DNA from: Colwellia piezophila ATCC BAA-637
Lineage (GTDB): Bacteria > Pseudomonadota > Gammaproteobacteria > Enterobacterales > Alteromonadaceae
Direction of reading: 5' to 3'
DNA: 64,000 bases
Assembly (NCBI RefSeq): GCF_000378625.1
Contig: NZ_KB905170.1
Span: 124,001 to 188,000, forward strand
Shown: piece by piece, positions 48,487 to 57,455 of the stretch
How positions within the stretch are numbered: the first letter of the stretch is position 1
How the letters are laid out: the number at the start of each line of letters is the position of its first letter
The notes under the pieces: model-generated
What the model was told of the DNA's origin: nothing
Databases searched by the model: none
What the model saw: only the letters and a program-made list of their open reading frames with translations
Position numbers and translations under genes: made by a program

Positions 48487-50508
48487 CTAACTAGATAGTT
48501 GCTGTATACGTAATTTAGCGATTTTGTCACGTACTGTCGCGGCTTGTTCAAACTCTAAGTTTTGCGCATAACTTAGCATTTCTTTTTCAAGCGTATTTAT
48601 TTTAGTATCTATTTGCTTTGTCGTTAACAGAGGCTCTTCTGCTTGTTGGTTAATGTGGTAATGAGTACTCGCCTCCGCCACTTTATCGAGTGACTTAGCA
48701 TCACTATAATTACCAACGCCCATCACATCGGTAATTTTTCTGACAATGCCTGTAGGAGTAATATTATTATCTAAATTGTATTGATGCTGCTTAACCCTAC
48801 GTCGATCAGTTTCATCAATAGCGCGTCGCATTGAGCCCGTTATTCTGTCTGCATATAAGATGGCTCGACCATTAATATTACGTGCCGCTCGACCAATTGT
48901 TTGGATTAAAGAGCGTTCTGAGCGTAAAAAGCCTTCTTTATCGGCATCTAGAATTGCCACTAAAGAGACTTCCGGCATATCTAGCCCCTCACGGAGTAAG
49001 TTAATTCCCACTAATACGTCAAACTTACCTAGTCTAAAATCCCGTATTATCTCTACGCGCTCAACCGTATCAACATCCGAATGTAAGTAACGAGCTTTAA
49101 TACCGTGCTCATCTAAATAATCCGTTAAATCTTCGGCCATACGTTTTGTTAACGTGGTCGCTAAGACTCGTTCATCTAAGGGTAAACGCTTGTGAATTTC
49201 TGATAACAAGTCATCTACTTGTGTCTCTACCGGTCGTACTTCTATTTCCGGGTCAAGTAGCCCTGTCGGCCTAACCACTTGCTCAGCGATATCACCCGCA
49301 GATTTTTCTATTTCATAATTACTTGGCGTAGCCGAGACATAAATTGTTTGTGGGGAAAGCGCTTCAAATTCCTCAAACTTCATCGGCCGGTTATCTAAAG
49401 CCGATGGTAGACGAAAGCCATATTCCACTAAATTTTCTTTACGTGATCTATCACCCTTATACATAGCGCCTATTTGTGGCACAGTAACATGAGATTCATC
49501 AATGATTAACAGGCCATCATCAGGTAAGTAATCAAATAACGTCGGTGGGGCGTCACCATGCTCTCTACCTGATAGATAGCGTGAATAATTTTCTATACCA
49601 GAACAATAGCCAAGCTCTGTCATCATTTCTATATCAAATTGAGTTCGCTGCGTAAGACGCTGCTCTTCAACTAACTTATTATTATCTTTGAGTTGCTGTG
49701 ATCTCTGTTTAAGCTCAACTTTGATCTTTTCAACCGCCGATAGTATCTTTTCTCTCGGTGTCGCATAATGCGTTTTAGGGTAGACAGTAACACGTTGCAA
49801 TGTTCTTTCTACTTGCCCAGTGAGCGGATCAAACTGACTGATACGTTCAACTTCTTCATCAAATAACTCAATACGTAAAGCTAAGCGGTCAGATTCTGCA
49901 GGGAAGATATCAATAACATCGCCGCGTACTCTGTAGGTTGCTCGAGCGAAAGCCATATCGTTTCGAGTGTATTGTAATTCAGCAAGACGACGTAAAATAT
50001 CCCGCTGATTAATAATGTCCCCTTGGCTAATATGTAACATCATCTTCAAATATGAATCGGGATCACCTAAACCATAAATTGCAGACACCGAAGCAATAAT
50101 AATCACGTCACGTCGCTCTAATAACGCCTTAGTGGCCGATAAACGCATTTGCTCTATATGTTCATTAACTGACGCATCTTTTTCTATAAAAGTATCCGTT
50201 GTTGGCATATAAGCTTCTGGCTGATAGTAATCATAATAAGAAACAAAATACTCAACGGCATTATTAGGAAAGAACTCTTTCATCTCGCCGTAAAGTTGTG
50301 CCGCTAAGGTTTTATTGGGTGCTAACATCATGGTCGGTCGATTGAGCTTTTCAATGACCTTAGCAATGGTAAAGGTTTTTCCTGAACCCGTTACGCCAAG
50401 CAGTGTTTGATAGGCAAGACCCGATTCAATACCCTCAAGAAGCTGTTTTATAGCGCTAGGTTGATCACCATTAGGGGTGTAATCAGAGCAAAGGGTAAAA
50501 TTCCTCAT
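48487..50508 (-). CDS. uvrB: UvrABC excinuclease subunit B
   Basis: The damage-verification helicase of nucleotide excision repair. At 673 residues it is full length: Walker A GVTGSGKT (about 39-46), the beta-hairpin [12 protein letters not shown], the DEAD-like [13 protein letters not shown], helicase motifs [17 protein letters not shown] and QTIGRAARN, and the C-terminal UVR motif (about 633-668) that contacts UvrC. Its ATG overlaps the stop of the MATE gene (ATGA), so it depends on translation and transcription from upstream. No LexA-type box was seen near either gene start. Confidence 0.97.
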   Translation of the reverse strand: MRNFTLCSDYTPNGDQPSAIKQLLEGIESGLAYQTLLGVTGSGKTFTIAKVIEKLNRPTMMLAPNKTLAAQLYGEMKEFFPNNAVEYFVSYYDYYQPEAYMPTTDTFIEKDASVNEHIEQMRLSATKALLERRDVIIIASVSAIYGLGDPDSYLKMMLHISQGDIINQRDILRRLAELQYTRNDMAFARATYRVRGDVIDIFPAESDRLALRIELFDEEVERISQFDPLTGQVERTLQRVTVYPKTHYATPREKILSAVEKIKVELKQRSQQLKDNNKLVEEQRLTQRTQFDIEMMTELGYCSGIENYSRYLSGREHGDAPPTLFDYLPDDGLLIIDESHVTVPQIGAMYKGDRSRKENLVEYGFRLPSALDNRPMKFEEFEALSPQTIYVSATPSNYEIEKSAGDIAEQVVRPTGLLDPEIEVRPVETQVDDLLSEIHKRLPLDERVLATTLTKRMAEDLTDYLDEHGIKARYLHSDVDTVERVEIIRDFRLGKFDVLVGINLLREGLDMPEVSLVAILDADKEGFLRSERSLIQTIGRAARNINGRAILYADRITGSMRRAIDETDRRRVKQHQYNLDNNITPTGIVRKITDVMGVGNYSDAKSLDKVAEASTHYHINQQAEEPLLTTKQIDTKINTLEKEMLSYAQNLEFEQAATVRDKIAKLRIQQLSS

Positions 50509-51893
50509 TTCAGCTGCTCCGCTATTTTGGGCTCACTTTCAGTAAATTGTTTAGTAAATAGTCGGTACGAAATCATCGCCATTAATACATTGCCAAGTAA
50601 AGCCCCTGCAAACAGGCCTGGTAACCCGTAAACTAAACTGCCTAAATAGGCTAAAGGTAAATAACATACAAAGAGTCGTACTACACTTAATCCTAGAGCA
50701 ATCATAGGTTTATGCAAAGCATTGAAGGATGAATTAGTTAAAATGATAATGCCTTGCAAGCCATATCCCAATGGCAGTATCCAAATGAAGAGTTTAATTA
50801 AGTCCGCCACTTCAGCATCGCTAGTAAACACACTTGCTATCCAATGTGCGCATAAAGCGAGTAGAACATAGATGAATACTTGCCATACTAAGATGAACTT
50901 AATGGCTACTTTATAAGCTTCTTCAACACGGTGTAATTGACCTGCTCCAAAATTTTGGCTAATAAAAGGCGGTAACGTCATTGAAAGCGCTAAGACAATC
51001 AAACAAGCAATAGATTCAAGTCTTGAGCCGACACCAAAAGCGGCAACGGCTGATTCACCGTAACTAGCGACGATGGCAGTCATAATAGCCGCGGCAATAG
51101 GGGTTAACATATTAGCCCCTGCTGCAGGCAAGCCAATCTTTAAAATCTCGCGACATGCACAGACTAGTTCTTTTATTGGCAGCATCGTGGTATGAATAAG
51201 ATCAAGTTTCTTTGTCAGGATATAAAGTACAAAGGCTAAACCAAAAAGCCAAGAGATTAAGGTAGCAATTGCCGCACCTTGTATCCCCATCGCAGGAACT
51301 GGACCAAAACCAAAAATAAAAATGGGGTCAAGTATCGCGTTAATAAGACCTGCACTACCCATAATTATACTTGGTGTTTTAGTGTCCCCTGATGCGCGTA
51401 GCACAGCGTTACCTATCATAGGTCCGATTAAACAAACACTACCTATATACCAAATATCCATATACTGATGGATTAACGGTAATAATGATGGCTGTGCTCC
51501 TAATAACATAAACAGCGGGTCGGTAATGAAATACCCCACCGTTGATAAACATGCGACGATAATCGCGGCTAAATACATTGCCGCCGTAGCGGTATTTTTA
51601 GCCGACCTTGTATCCTTTTTACCTAAATATCTAGCGATAACGGCAGAGGTCCCTATTCCTAGGCCAATAGTTAAACTCAGTACAGTGAAGGTAACAGGAA
51701 AGGTAAAACTGATTGCTGCCAGGGGTTGTGTGCCGAGAAGGCTGACAAAAAATGTATCGACTAAGTTGAATGTCATCAACAGCACCATGCCATAAATCAT
51801 GGGGATGGTCATACGTTTTAACGTGTTGGCAACAGGATCTTCAAGTAAATTAACTTGCTTGTTATTTTGTTGGACTGTATCTGTTTTAGTCAT
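50505..51893 (-). CDS. MATE-family multidrug/toxin efflux transporter
   Basis: A 462-residue inner-membrane protein with twelve hydrophobic helices in two homologous halves. The MATE pattern is clear: [24 protein letters not shown] at the N-terminus (two blocks) and [15 protein letters not shown] at the start of the second half, with [13 protein letters not shown] after the first-half motif. It probably uses a Na+ or H+ gradient to export cationic compounds; the substrate is unknown. It is the first gene of a two-gene unit with uvrB, overlapping by 4 bases. Confidence 0.92.
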   Translation of the reverse strand: MTKTDTVQQNNKQVNLLEDPVANTLKRMTIPMIYGMVLLMTFNLVDTFFVSLLGTQPLAAISFTFPVTFTVLSLTIGLGIGTSAVIARYLGKKDTRSAKNTATAAMYLAAIIVACLSTVGYFITDPLFMLLGAQPSLLPLIHQYMDIWYIGSVCLIGPMIGNAVLRASGDTKTPSIIMGSAGLINAILDPIFIFGFGPVPAMGIQGAAIATLISWLFGLAFVLYILTKKLDLIHTTMLPIKELVCACREILKIGLPAAGANMLTPIAAAIMTAIVASYGESAVAAFGVGSRLESIACLIVLALSMTLPPFISQNFGAGQLHRVEEAYKVAIKFILVWQVFIYVLLALCAHWIASVFTSDAEVADLIKLFIWILPLGYGLQGIIILTNSSFNALHKPMIALGLSVVRLFVCYLPLAYLGSLVYGLPGLFAGALLGNVLMAMISYRLFTKQFTESEPKIAEQLK

Positions 51894-52457
51894 TTAATTA
51901 CTATATGGTTCTTTTGGTAAGACAAGATAAATTATTAGCAGCGTAGCATTGTAAAAGATTAAGTTACTTTTACCTAGTTAGATTTAGTCGCTATTTATAA
52001 AATGAGTATTTAAAATGGCAATTTACTGCATCCTTGGCAAATAGTTTTAACCATCAGTCATATATAGACGTACAACGAAGGTAATAATAAACTTCCTCAA
52101 CTATTAAAATAAAGTACCGCTATACCTTATTGATAAATGTATGGTCAAAAATCGCTCTGTTTTATAAAAAAACACGATATCGACATAACCCATTGAATTA
52201 AATACTTTTAATTATAAATTATTTTGTATTGACTTACCGCTAAGCCAATACAATCGGTTAAGTAAGATAAACTTACATATTAGCCCACAGAGTTATCCAC
52301 AGGAACAGTGGATAACTCTAACTTTACCCCCAAGTTAGTTTAAAATAGACTCAAGAACAATGTCGTACAAAAAACGACCTTAAATTGATGTAAAAGCACC
52401 TCTTCTGAACACATCTTCAGCAAACAATATTTATTTCAATAATTTATTATTTTTGTG
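51894..52457. other. Gap between the MATE gene and the tRNA-Asn promoter
   Basis: A gene-free AT-rich stretch. Its only clear structure is a perfect 11-bp hairpin at 52290-52318 (GAGTTATCCAC...GTGGATAACTC) that includes TTATCCACA, a match to the DnaA-box consensus. Confidence 0.5.
52290..52318. repeat. 11-bp perfect hairpin with a DnaA-box-like sequence
   Basis: GAGTTATCCAC and GTGGATAACTC flank the loop AGGAACA. The left arm continues into TTATCCACA (52293-52301), the consensus DnaA box; the right arm reads TTATCCACT on the other strand, one base off. A chance hairpin cannot be excluded. Confidence 0.5.
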
Positions 52458-52486
52458 TTGACACTTAGGCCACAGGTCTTTAATAT
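52458..52486 (+). promoter_or_regulatory. Promoter of the tRNA-Asn cluster
   Basis: TTGACA (52458-52463), 17 bases, TAATAT (52481-52486), then a GC-rich discriminator TCCGCCCCG. This is the layout of stable-RNA promoters. It lies 34 bases before the first tRNA-Asn gene. Confidence 0.87.
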
Positions 52487-52519
52487 TCCGCCCCGTTAGC
52501 CACTGAGGTTAACCGAGAT

Positions 52520-52595
52520 TCCCCAATAGCTCAGTTGGTAGAGCGATGGACTGTTAATCCATGTGTCACTGGTTCGAGCCCAGTTTGGGGAGCCA
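52520..52595 (+). tRNA. tRNA-Asn(GTT), copy 1
   Basis: A 76-base cloverleaf starting TCCCCAATAGCTCAGTTGG, anticodon loop CTGTTAA (GTT), T-loop GGTTCGAGCC, encoded CCA. Confidence 0.97.
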
Positions 52596-52685
52596 CATTT
52601 TACAATTTGTGATATTTATAAGAGAATATGCTTTAACAAGCCATCTTATATAACCATCTATCATTCATTGGCTTTTTAATATTAC

Positions 52686-52743
52686 GTAGAGCGATGGACT
52701 GTTAATCCATGTGTCACTGGTTCGAGCCCAGTTTGGGGAGCCA
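52686..52743 (+). pseudogene. 5'-truncated tRNA-Asn
   Basis: The last 58 bases of tRNA-Asn (from GTAGAGCGATGG to CCA) are intact, but the first 18 bases, which make the 5' acceptor strand and part of the D arm, are missing together with the preceding spacer. Compared with the neighbouring repeats the junction is a single clean deletion, so no cloverleaf can form. Confidence 0.9.
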
Positions 52744-52880
52744 CATTTTACAATTTGTGATATTTATAAGAGAATATGCTTTAACAAGCCATCTTATATA
52801 ACCATCTATCATTCATTGGCTTTTTAATATTACTTAAAAAGCAAAAAGAACTTCATTATAAAGTGAAGTTAAAAGTTTAT

Positions 52881-52956
52881 TCCCCAATAGCTCAGTTGGT
52901 AGAGCGATGGACTGTTAATCCATGTGTCACTGGTTCGAGCCCAGTTTGGGGAGCCA
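52881..52956 (+). tRNA. tRNA-Asn(GTT), copy 2
   Basis: Same 76 bases as copy 1, anticodon GTT, encoded CCA; the spacer after it is repeated almost exactly after the other copies. Confidence 0.97.
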
Positions 52957-53093
52957 CATTTTACAATTTGTGATATTTATAAGAGAATATGCTTTAACAA
53001 GCCATCTTATATAACCATCTATCATTCATTGGCTTTTTAATATTACTTAAAAAGCAAAAAGAACTTCATTATAAAGTGAAGTTCAAAGTTTAT

Positions 53094-53169
53094 TCCCCAA
53101 TAGCTCAGTTGGTAGAGCGATGGACTGTTAATCCATGTGTCACTGGTTCGAGCCCAGTTTGGGGAGCCA
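53094..53169 (+). tRNA. tRNA-Asn(GTT), copy 3
   Basis: Same 76 bases as copy 1, anticodon GTT, encoded CCA; last functional copy, followed at once by a terminator. Confidence 0.97.
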
Positions 53170-53175
53170 CATAAG

Positions 53176-53206
53176 AAAAAGCCACGATGATTCGTGGCTT
53201 TTTTTT
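53176..53206 (+). terminator. tRNA-Asn operon terminator
   Basis: AAAAGCCACG pairs with CGTGGCTTTT around a short loop, then T residues, 7 bases after the last tRNA-Asn CCA. Confidence 0.9.
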
Positions 53207-53238
53207 GTCCGTTAAAAAGCGCGTGCCTGCTTCTAAGT

Positions 53239-53330
53239 TGTAGAGCGATGGACTGTACTCTCGTCATCCTTTATAAATAAGAGCATGTGTTACTGGTTCG
53301 AGTCATTATGTTGAAAAGAGCTGGGAGCCA
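53239..53330 (+). pseudogene. tRNA-Asn-like unit 0 (5'-truncated)
   Basis: Begins within the D arm (TTGTAGAGCGATGGACTGTA), then has the 26-base insert starting CTCTCGTCATCC and ending AAGAG, the tRNA-Asn segment CATGTGTTACTGGTTCGAG, the altered 3' part and GGGAGCCA. It is followed by its own terminator (about 53345-53370). Confidence 0.75.
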
Positions 53331-53344
53331 TATCAAAACGAAAG

Positions 53345-53370
53345 AAACCTGCTTTATGCAGGTTTTTTTT
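53345..53370 (+). terminator. Terminator after tRNA-like unit 0
   Basis: AAACCTGC pairs with GCAGGTTT around a 5-base loop, followed by further T residues. The same hairpin recurs after units 1 to 4. Confidence 0.85.
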
Positions 53371-53383
53371 CGCCTGTAGAAAC

Positions 53384-53491
53384 CCCCCATAGCTCAATTG
53401 ATAGAGCGAGGGACTGTACTCTCGTCATCCTTTATAAATAAGAGCATGTGTCACTGGTTCGAGCCATTATGTTGAAAAGAGCTGGGAGCCA
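53384..53491 (+). pseudogene. tRNA-Asn-like unit 1
   Basis: A 108-base unit: CCCCCATAGCTCAATTGATA, then GAGCGAGGGACTGTA, an insert CTCT...AGAG in the anticodon arm, then GTGTCACTGGTTCGAGCC as in tRNA-Asn, and a changed T-stem and acceptor 3' strand ending GGGAGCCA. The T-stem and acceptor stem cannot pair normally, so charging is unlikely. Confidence 0.75.
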
Positions 53492-53504
53492 CATAAGAAC
53501 GAAA

Positions 53505-53531
53505 GAAACCTGCTCTATGCAGGTTTTTTTT
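53505..53531 (+). terminator. Terminator after tRNA-like unit 1
   Basis: AAACCTGC/GCAGGTTT hairpin with loop TCTAT and a T tail. Confidence 0.85.
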
Positions 53532-53544
53532 CGCCTGTAGAAAG

Positions 53545-53652
53545 CCCCCATAGCTCAATTGATAGAGCGATGGACTGTACTCTCGTCATCCTTTATAAAT
53601 AAGAGCATGTGTCACTGGTTCGAGCCATTAGTTTGCAAAGAGCTGGGAGCCA
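53545..53652 (+). pseudogene. tRNA-Asn-like unit 2
   Basis: Same 108-base layout as unit 1, with AGTTTGCAAAGAG in place of ATGTTGAAAAGAG near the 3' end. Nearly identical to unit 3. Confidence 0.75.
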
Positions 53653-53665
53653 CATAAGAACGAAA

Positions 53666-53692
53666 GAAACCTGCTTCATGCAGGTTTTTTTT
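53666..53692 (+). terminator. Terminator after tRNA-like unit 2
   Basis: AAACCTGC/GCAGGTTT hairpin with loop TTCAT and a T tail. Confidence 0.85.
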
Positions 53693-53705
53693 CGCCTGTA
53701 GAAAG

Positions 53706-53813
53706 CCCCCATAGCTCAATTGATAGAGCGATGGACTGTACTCTCGTCATCCTTTATAAATAAGAGCATGTGTCACTGGTTCGAGCCATTAGTTTGCAAA
53801 GAGCTGGGAGCCA
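53706..53813 (+). pseudogene. tRNA-Asn-like unit 3
   Basis: A 108-base unit nearly identical to unit 2, including its AGTTTGCAAAGAG variant, so the two probably arose by the latest duplication in the array. Confidence 0.75.
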
Positions 53814-53826
53814 CATAAGAACGAAA

Positions 53827-53852
53827 GAAACCTGCTTCATGCAGGTTTTTTT
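53827..53852 (+). terminator. Terminator after tRNA-like unit 3
   Basis: AAACCTGC/GCAGGTTT hairpin with loop TTCAT; the T tail is one base shorter than in unit 2. Confidence 0.85.
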
Positions 53853-53865
53853 CGCCTGTAGAAAC

Positions 53866-53962
53866 TCCCCATAGCTCAATTGATAGAGCGATGGACTGTA
53901 CTCTCGTCAAACAAGCATGTGTCACTGGTTCGAGCCATTATGTTGAAAAGAGCTGGGAGCCA
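53866..53962 (+). pseudogene. tRNA-Asn-like unit 4 (short insert)
   Basis: A 97-base unit. The anticodon-arm insert is reduced to CTCTCGTCAAACAAG. It begins TCCCCATAG, closer than the others to the TCCCCAATAG of genuine tRNA-Asn. Its 3' half is as in unit 1. Confidence 0.75.
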
Positions 53963-53975
53963 TATCAGAACGAAA

Positions 53976-54002
53976 GAAACCTGCTTCATGCAGGTTTTTT
54001 TT
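53976..54002 (+). terminator. Terminator after tRNA-like unit 4
   Basis: AAACCTGC/GCAGGTTT hairpin with loop TTCAT and a T tail. Confidence 0.85.
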
Positions 54003-54015
54003 CGCCTGTAGAAAG

Positions 54016-54124
54016 CCCCCATAGCTCAATTGATAGAGCGATGGACTGTACTCTCTTCATCCTTTTTAAAATAAGAGCATGTATCACTGGTTCGAGCCAT
54101 TATGTTGAAAAGAGCTGGGAGCCA
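54016..54124 (+). pseudogene. tRNA-Asn-like unit 5 (last)
   Basis: A 109-base unit with insert variant CTCTCTTCATCCTTTTTAAA and GTATCACTGG in place of GTGTCACTGG. It lacks the following terminator hairpin; the array ends here. Confidence 0.75.
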
Positions 54125-54234
54125 TATTAAAAGTGAAACTAGCATGTCACCCTCCCCCTCCTTTATTCTCTTGTCTTGTTTATGATAAGTTCTAACAGGA
54201 AATTTATGCCTTTTCATCGTTAAACATCAGATAT

Positions 54235-54270
54235 AAAAAAGCCCTACTAAGCTATCTTGTAGGGCTTTTT
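54235..54270 (-). terminator. clpA terminator (bidirectional)
   Basis: AAAAAGCCCTAC pairs with GTAGGGCTTTTT around an 11-base loop, with A and T runs on both sides. It ends clpA on the minus strand and could also stop read-through from the tRNA-like array. Confidence 0.85.
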
Positions 54271-54288
54271 GGATAATTAAGTGAATAC

Positions 54289-56547
54289 TTATTTCACCGA
54301 AGATAATTCCTTTTTGTTTTCATAGTGAATGACAAGCTTATCTTTTTTCACATCAACCTTGGCGACACCACCGTGCGTTAATTCCCCGAAGAGTAATTCA
54401 TTTGCCAGTGATTTCTTCAGATGCTCTTGAATTAGACGTGACATCGGTCTGGCCCCCATAGACTTATCATAACCATGATCAGCCAACCAAAGCCTAGCCT
54501 CCTTCGTAAGCTCAAGTGAAACCCCCTTATCATCTAGCTGCGCTTGTAGCTCAACAATAAATTTATCAACGACTTGTTGAATAACAATATGATCTAAGTG
54601 ATTAAACCAAACAATATTATCTAAGCGGTTCCTGAATTCTGGTGAAAAAACCTTATTAATTTCATTAAGGGCATCAAGGCTGTGATCTTGTTGTTTAAAA
54701 CCAATAGATTGGCGTACAGTCTCTTGTACACCCGCATTAGTAGTTAACACTAAAATGATATTCCTAAAATCTGCCTTACGACCATTATTATCGGTCAAGG
54801 TACCATGGTCCATCACTTGCAATAAGATGTTGTATACATCCTCATGAGCTTTTTCAATCTCATCAAGCAAGACTACTGCATGAGGGTGTTTTAACACCGC
54901 ATCGGTAAGTAGGCCACCCTGCTCATAGCCGACATAGCCAGGAGGTGCACCAATAAGACGGCTAACGGCATGTTTCTCCATATATTCAGACATATCAAAA
55001 CGGAGTAGCTCTATCCCTAAAATTTTAGCTAGTTGCTGGGTAACTTCTGTCTTGCCGACTCCGGTAGGCCCGGCAAATAAGAACGAGCCAACGGGTTTTT
55101 CTTCACTGCCTAAACCTGCTCGAGATAAACGAATCACCGATGATAGCTCTTCAATAGCTTTATCTTGACCAAAGACAACAAGCTTCAAATTACGATCAAG
55201 ATTTTTCAAACTATCTTTTTCAGTGACTGATACCGATTTCTGTGGAATTCTCGCCATCTTAGCGACAATACTTTCGATATCACTATTGTTAATAACTTTT
55301 TTACGTTTATTCGGCGCAACAAGTTGCTGTTTAGCTCCTGCTTCATCAATAACATCAATGGCTTTATCAGGAAGAAACCGTTCATTAATATATTTGTCCG
55401 ATAAATGTGCTGCCGCGTGCAAGGCTTTACTGGTATAACGGATCCCATGGTGATTTTCATATTTTTCTTTCAAACCATGTAATATCTTAGTGGTATCGGC
55501 AACGCTAGGTTCAATAATATCAATTTTTTGAAAGCGACGAGCTAAGGCTCGATCTTTTTCAAAAACACTGTGATATTCCTGATACGTGGTAGAGCCTAAG
55601 CAGCGAATTTTACCGGCAGATAGTAGGGGTTTTAATAAATTAGAAGCGTCCATCATGCCGCCTGAAGCTGCGCCCGCTCCTATGATGGTATGAATCTCAT
55701 CAATAAATAAAACAGCGTTCTTATCTTCTTCAAGGTCTTTCAGTAAAGACTTGAAACGTTTTTCAAAGTCTCCTCTATATTTAGTTCCTGCAAGCAAGGC
55801 GCCCATATCAAGAGAATAAATAGTCGCATCCGCTAAAAACTCTGGTACCTGTTTATTGACAATCATATTGGCTAACCCTTCAGCAATAGCCGTTTTACCG
55901 ACCCCTGCTTCGCCAACAAAAAGCGGGTTGTTTTTTCGGCGTCGACTTAATACTTGTAAAGTGCGTTCAAGTTCACTATCACGACCAATTAAAGGGTCGA
56001 TATTTCCTTTTTTCGCTTCTTCGTTAAGATTAACTGAAAAATTTTCTATGGTGCGCGGCTCTTCTTCGGTTTTTTGCTCACCACCTAAAGCATGAGGCGT
56101 GCTTTCATCATCAATTTTTGCAATGCCGTGAGAGAGATAATTAACAATATCTAGGCGACTAATATCTGATTTTTTCAAAATATAAGCGGCTTGTGACTCT
56201 TGTTCACTAAAAATAGCAACTAAAACATTTGAACCACTGACTTCATTTTTACCTGAAGACTGCACATGAAAAACGGCTCTTTGTAACACCCGTTGAAAGC
56301 CTAAAGTAGGCTGAGTTTCCCGTTCCTCTTCACCAACAGGAATCATGGGTGTTGTTTCGGTGATAAAGTCTAATAGGCTTTTACGCAGTTTTGTTAAATC
56401 AGCGCCACAAGCTCCAAGTGCTTCAATAGCTGATGGGTTATCTAATAATGCCAGTAATAAATGCTCAACTGTCATAAATTCGTGGCGAGATTCTTTAGCT
56501 TGACGAAAGGCTAAATTAAGTGATATTTCTAAGTCTTTGTTTAGCAT
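54289..56547 (-). CDS. clpA: ATP-dependent Clp protease ATP-binding subunit ClpA
   Basis: The AAA+ unfoldase that feeds substrates to ClpP. The 752 residues include the N-domain (1-145), first ATPase with Walker A GEAGVGKT (about 213), second with GPTGVGKT (about 494), Walker B VVLLDEIEKAH, and the ClpP-contacting loop region. Length matches E. coli ClpA (758). It lies 20 bases downstream of clpS on the same strand, the conserved clpS-clpA operon; a terminator follows. Confidence 0.97.
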   Translation of the reverse strand: MLNKDLEISLNLAFRQAKESRHEFMTVEHLLLALLDNPSAIEALGACGADLTKLRKSLLDFITETTPMIPVGEEERETQPTLGFQRVLQRAVFHVQSSGKNEVSGSNVLVAIFSEQESQAAYILKKSDISRLDIVNYLSHGIAKIDDESTPHALGGEQKTEEEPRTIENFSVNLNEEAKKGNIDPLIGRDSELERTLQVLSRRRKNNPLFVGEAGVGKTAIAEGLANMIVNKQVPEFLADATIYSLDMGALLAGTKYRGDFEKRFKSLLKDLEEDKNAVLFIDEIHTIIGAGAASGGMMDASNLLKPLLSAGKIRCLGSTTYQEYHSVFEKDRALARRFQKIDIIEPSVADTTKILHGLKEKYENHHGIRYTSKALHAAAHLSDKYINERFLPDKAIDVIDEAGAKQQLVAPNKRKKVINNSDIESIVAKMARIPQKSVSVTEKDSLKNLDRNLKLVVFGQDKAIEELSSVIRLSRAGLGSEEKPVGSFLFAGPTGVGKTEVTQQLAKILGIELLRFDMSEYMEKHAVSRLIGAPPGYVGYEQGGLLTDAVLKHPHAVVLLDEIEKAHEDVYNILLQVMDHGTLTDNNGRKADFRNIILVLTTNAGVQETVRQSIGFKQQDHSLDALNEINKVFSPEFRNRLDNIVWFNHLDHIVIQQVVDKFIVELQAQLDDKGVSLELTKEARLWLADHGYDKSMGARPMSRLIQEHLKKSLANELLFGELTHGGVAKVDVKKDKLVIHYENKKELSSVK

Positions 56548-56567
56548 AGCTACTCCAATTTATAACT

Positions 56568-56888
56568 TTAGGCTTTTACCATGACGCACTTTAAGGGGTG
56601 CTCATTGTCAAAAGCGTACTGGACAACATGTTCTACTTTTGTCTCTGCTATTTCAGCAGTATATGTGCCACACAGGCCTTTTCCTTTATAGTGAATAGTT
56701 AACATAACATCTGTCGCTTGCTCTTCACTCTTATTAAAAAAGTTACACAAAACATCTACAACAAAGTCCATCGGGGTATAGTCATCGTTAAGTAAAAAAA
56801 CATGGTATTTAGCTGGCTCTTCTAGTTGATCCTTAACTTCCTCTTCAACTATGTCTTGGGTGTCAAATAACTCTTTCCAATTGCTCAT
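56568..56888 (-). CDS. clpS: ClpA adaptor protein ClpS
   Basis: The N-degron adaptor: it recognises N-terminal Leu, Phe, Tyr or Trp and delivers substrates to ClpAP. The 106 residues include the signature [21 protein letters not shown] and the second block [15 protein letters not shown], with the N-degron pocket residues in NDDYTPM-FV. Length equals E. coli ClpS (106). It is the first gene of the clpS-clpA operon and is divergent from cspD. Confidence 0.97.
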   Translation of the reverse strand: MSNWKELFDTQDIVEEEVKDQLEEPAKYHVFLLNDDYTPMDFVVDVLCNFFNKSEEQATDVMLTIHYKGKGLCGTYTAEIAETKVEHVVQYAFDNEHPLKCVMVKA

Positions 56889-57142
56889 ATATTTATCTTA
56901 GTCTCTACTTTTTACTTTTGCCGTAACTTTTCGAGTAATAAAGCTAAAAAAACGTAAAAAAAACAGTTTTTTAACTTGACTAATCTCATAACTTATCTAC
57001 GATTCTATAAGTGGCTATTTATTGGTCGCTTAGTTTGTTGTCTATGGACATACTTATCATTTGCTTACGCTTTTAAAAGCTACTTAGCCAAAGGTAAGTT
57101 AAACATAATTAAATACTAAAGGAAATAGAAGGAAGTTGAAGT

Positions 57143-57361
57143 ATGGCACACGGTACAGTTAAATGGTTTAATAATGCAAAGGGTTTTGGCTTTATTCGTC
57201 CAGATAGTGGGGGAGATGATATCTTCGCACACTATTCAACAATTGAAATGGATGGATACCGTACATTAAAGGCCGGACAAGATGTCAATTATGAACTAAA
57301 TGAAGGCCCAAAAGGTCACCATGCAGCAAGTATCAAGTTAGCAGAAGGCGAAATAGAATAA
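57143..57361 (+). CDS. cspD: Cold-shock-domain protein CspD
   Basis: A 72-residue nucleic-acid-binding protein with a single cold-shock domain: the RNP1-like KGFGFIRPD and RNP2-like DIFAHYSTI motifs are intact. HYSTI in place of HFS, the short C-terminus and the position divergent from clpS identify CspD, which inhibits replication in E. coli, rather than a CspA type. The ribosome binding site AAGGAAG is strong. A hairpin terminator follows. Confidence 0.93.
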   Translation: MAHGTVKWFNNAKGFGFIRPDSGGDDIFAHYSTIEMDGYRTLKAGQDVNYELNEGPKGHHAASIKLAEGEIE

Positions 57362-57390
57362 AAAAGACTTTGCGCTAACGTTAAATAAAC

Positions 57391-57419
57391 AAACACAGCT
57401 ATTTAGCTGTGTTTTTTTA
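57391..57419 (+). terminator. cspD terminator
   Basis: AAACACAGCT pairs with AGCTGTGTTT around loop ATTT, followed by T residues, 30 bases after the cspD stop. Confidence 0.88.
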
Positions 57420-57455
57420 TTCGCTTTTTCCGTGAACTAGCTATATTGAACAGCT

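Noticed and set aside
52520-54124. Phage or island integration at tRNA-Asn
   Set aside because: No integrase, phage gene or shifted composition lies beside the tRNA genes; the array is followed by ordinary clpA.
53891-54217. Open frames of 79 and 63 codons across the tRNA-like array
   Set aside because: They translate tRNA-derived repeats and terminators and repeat with the array units.
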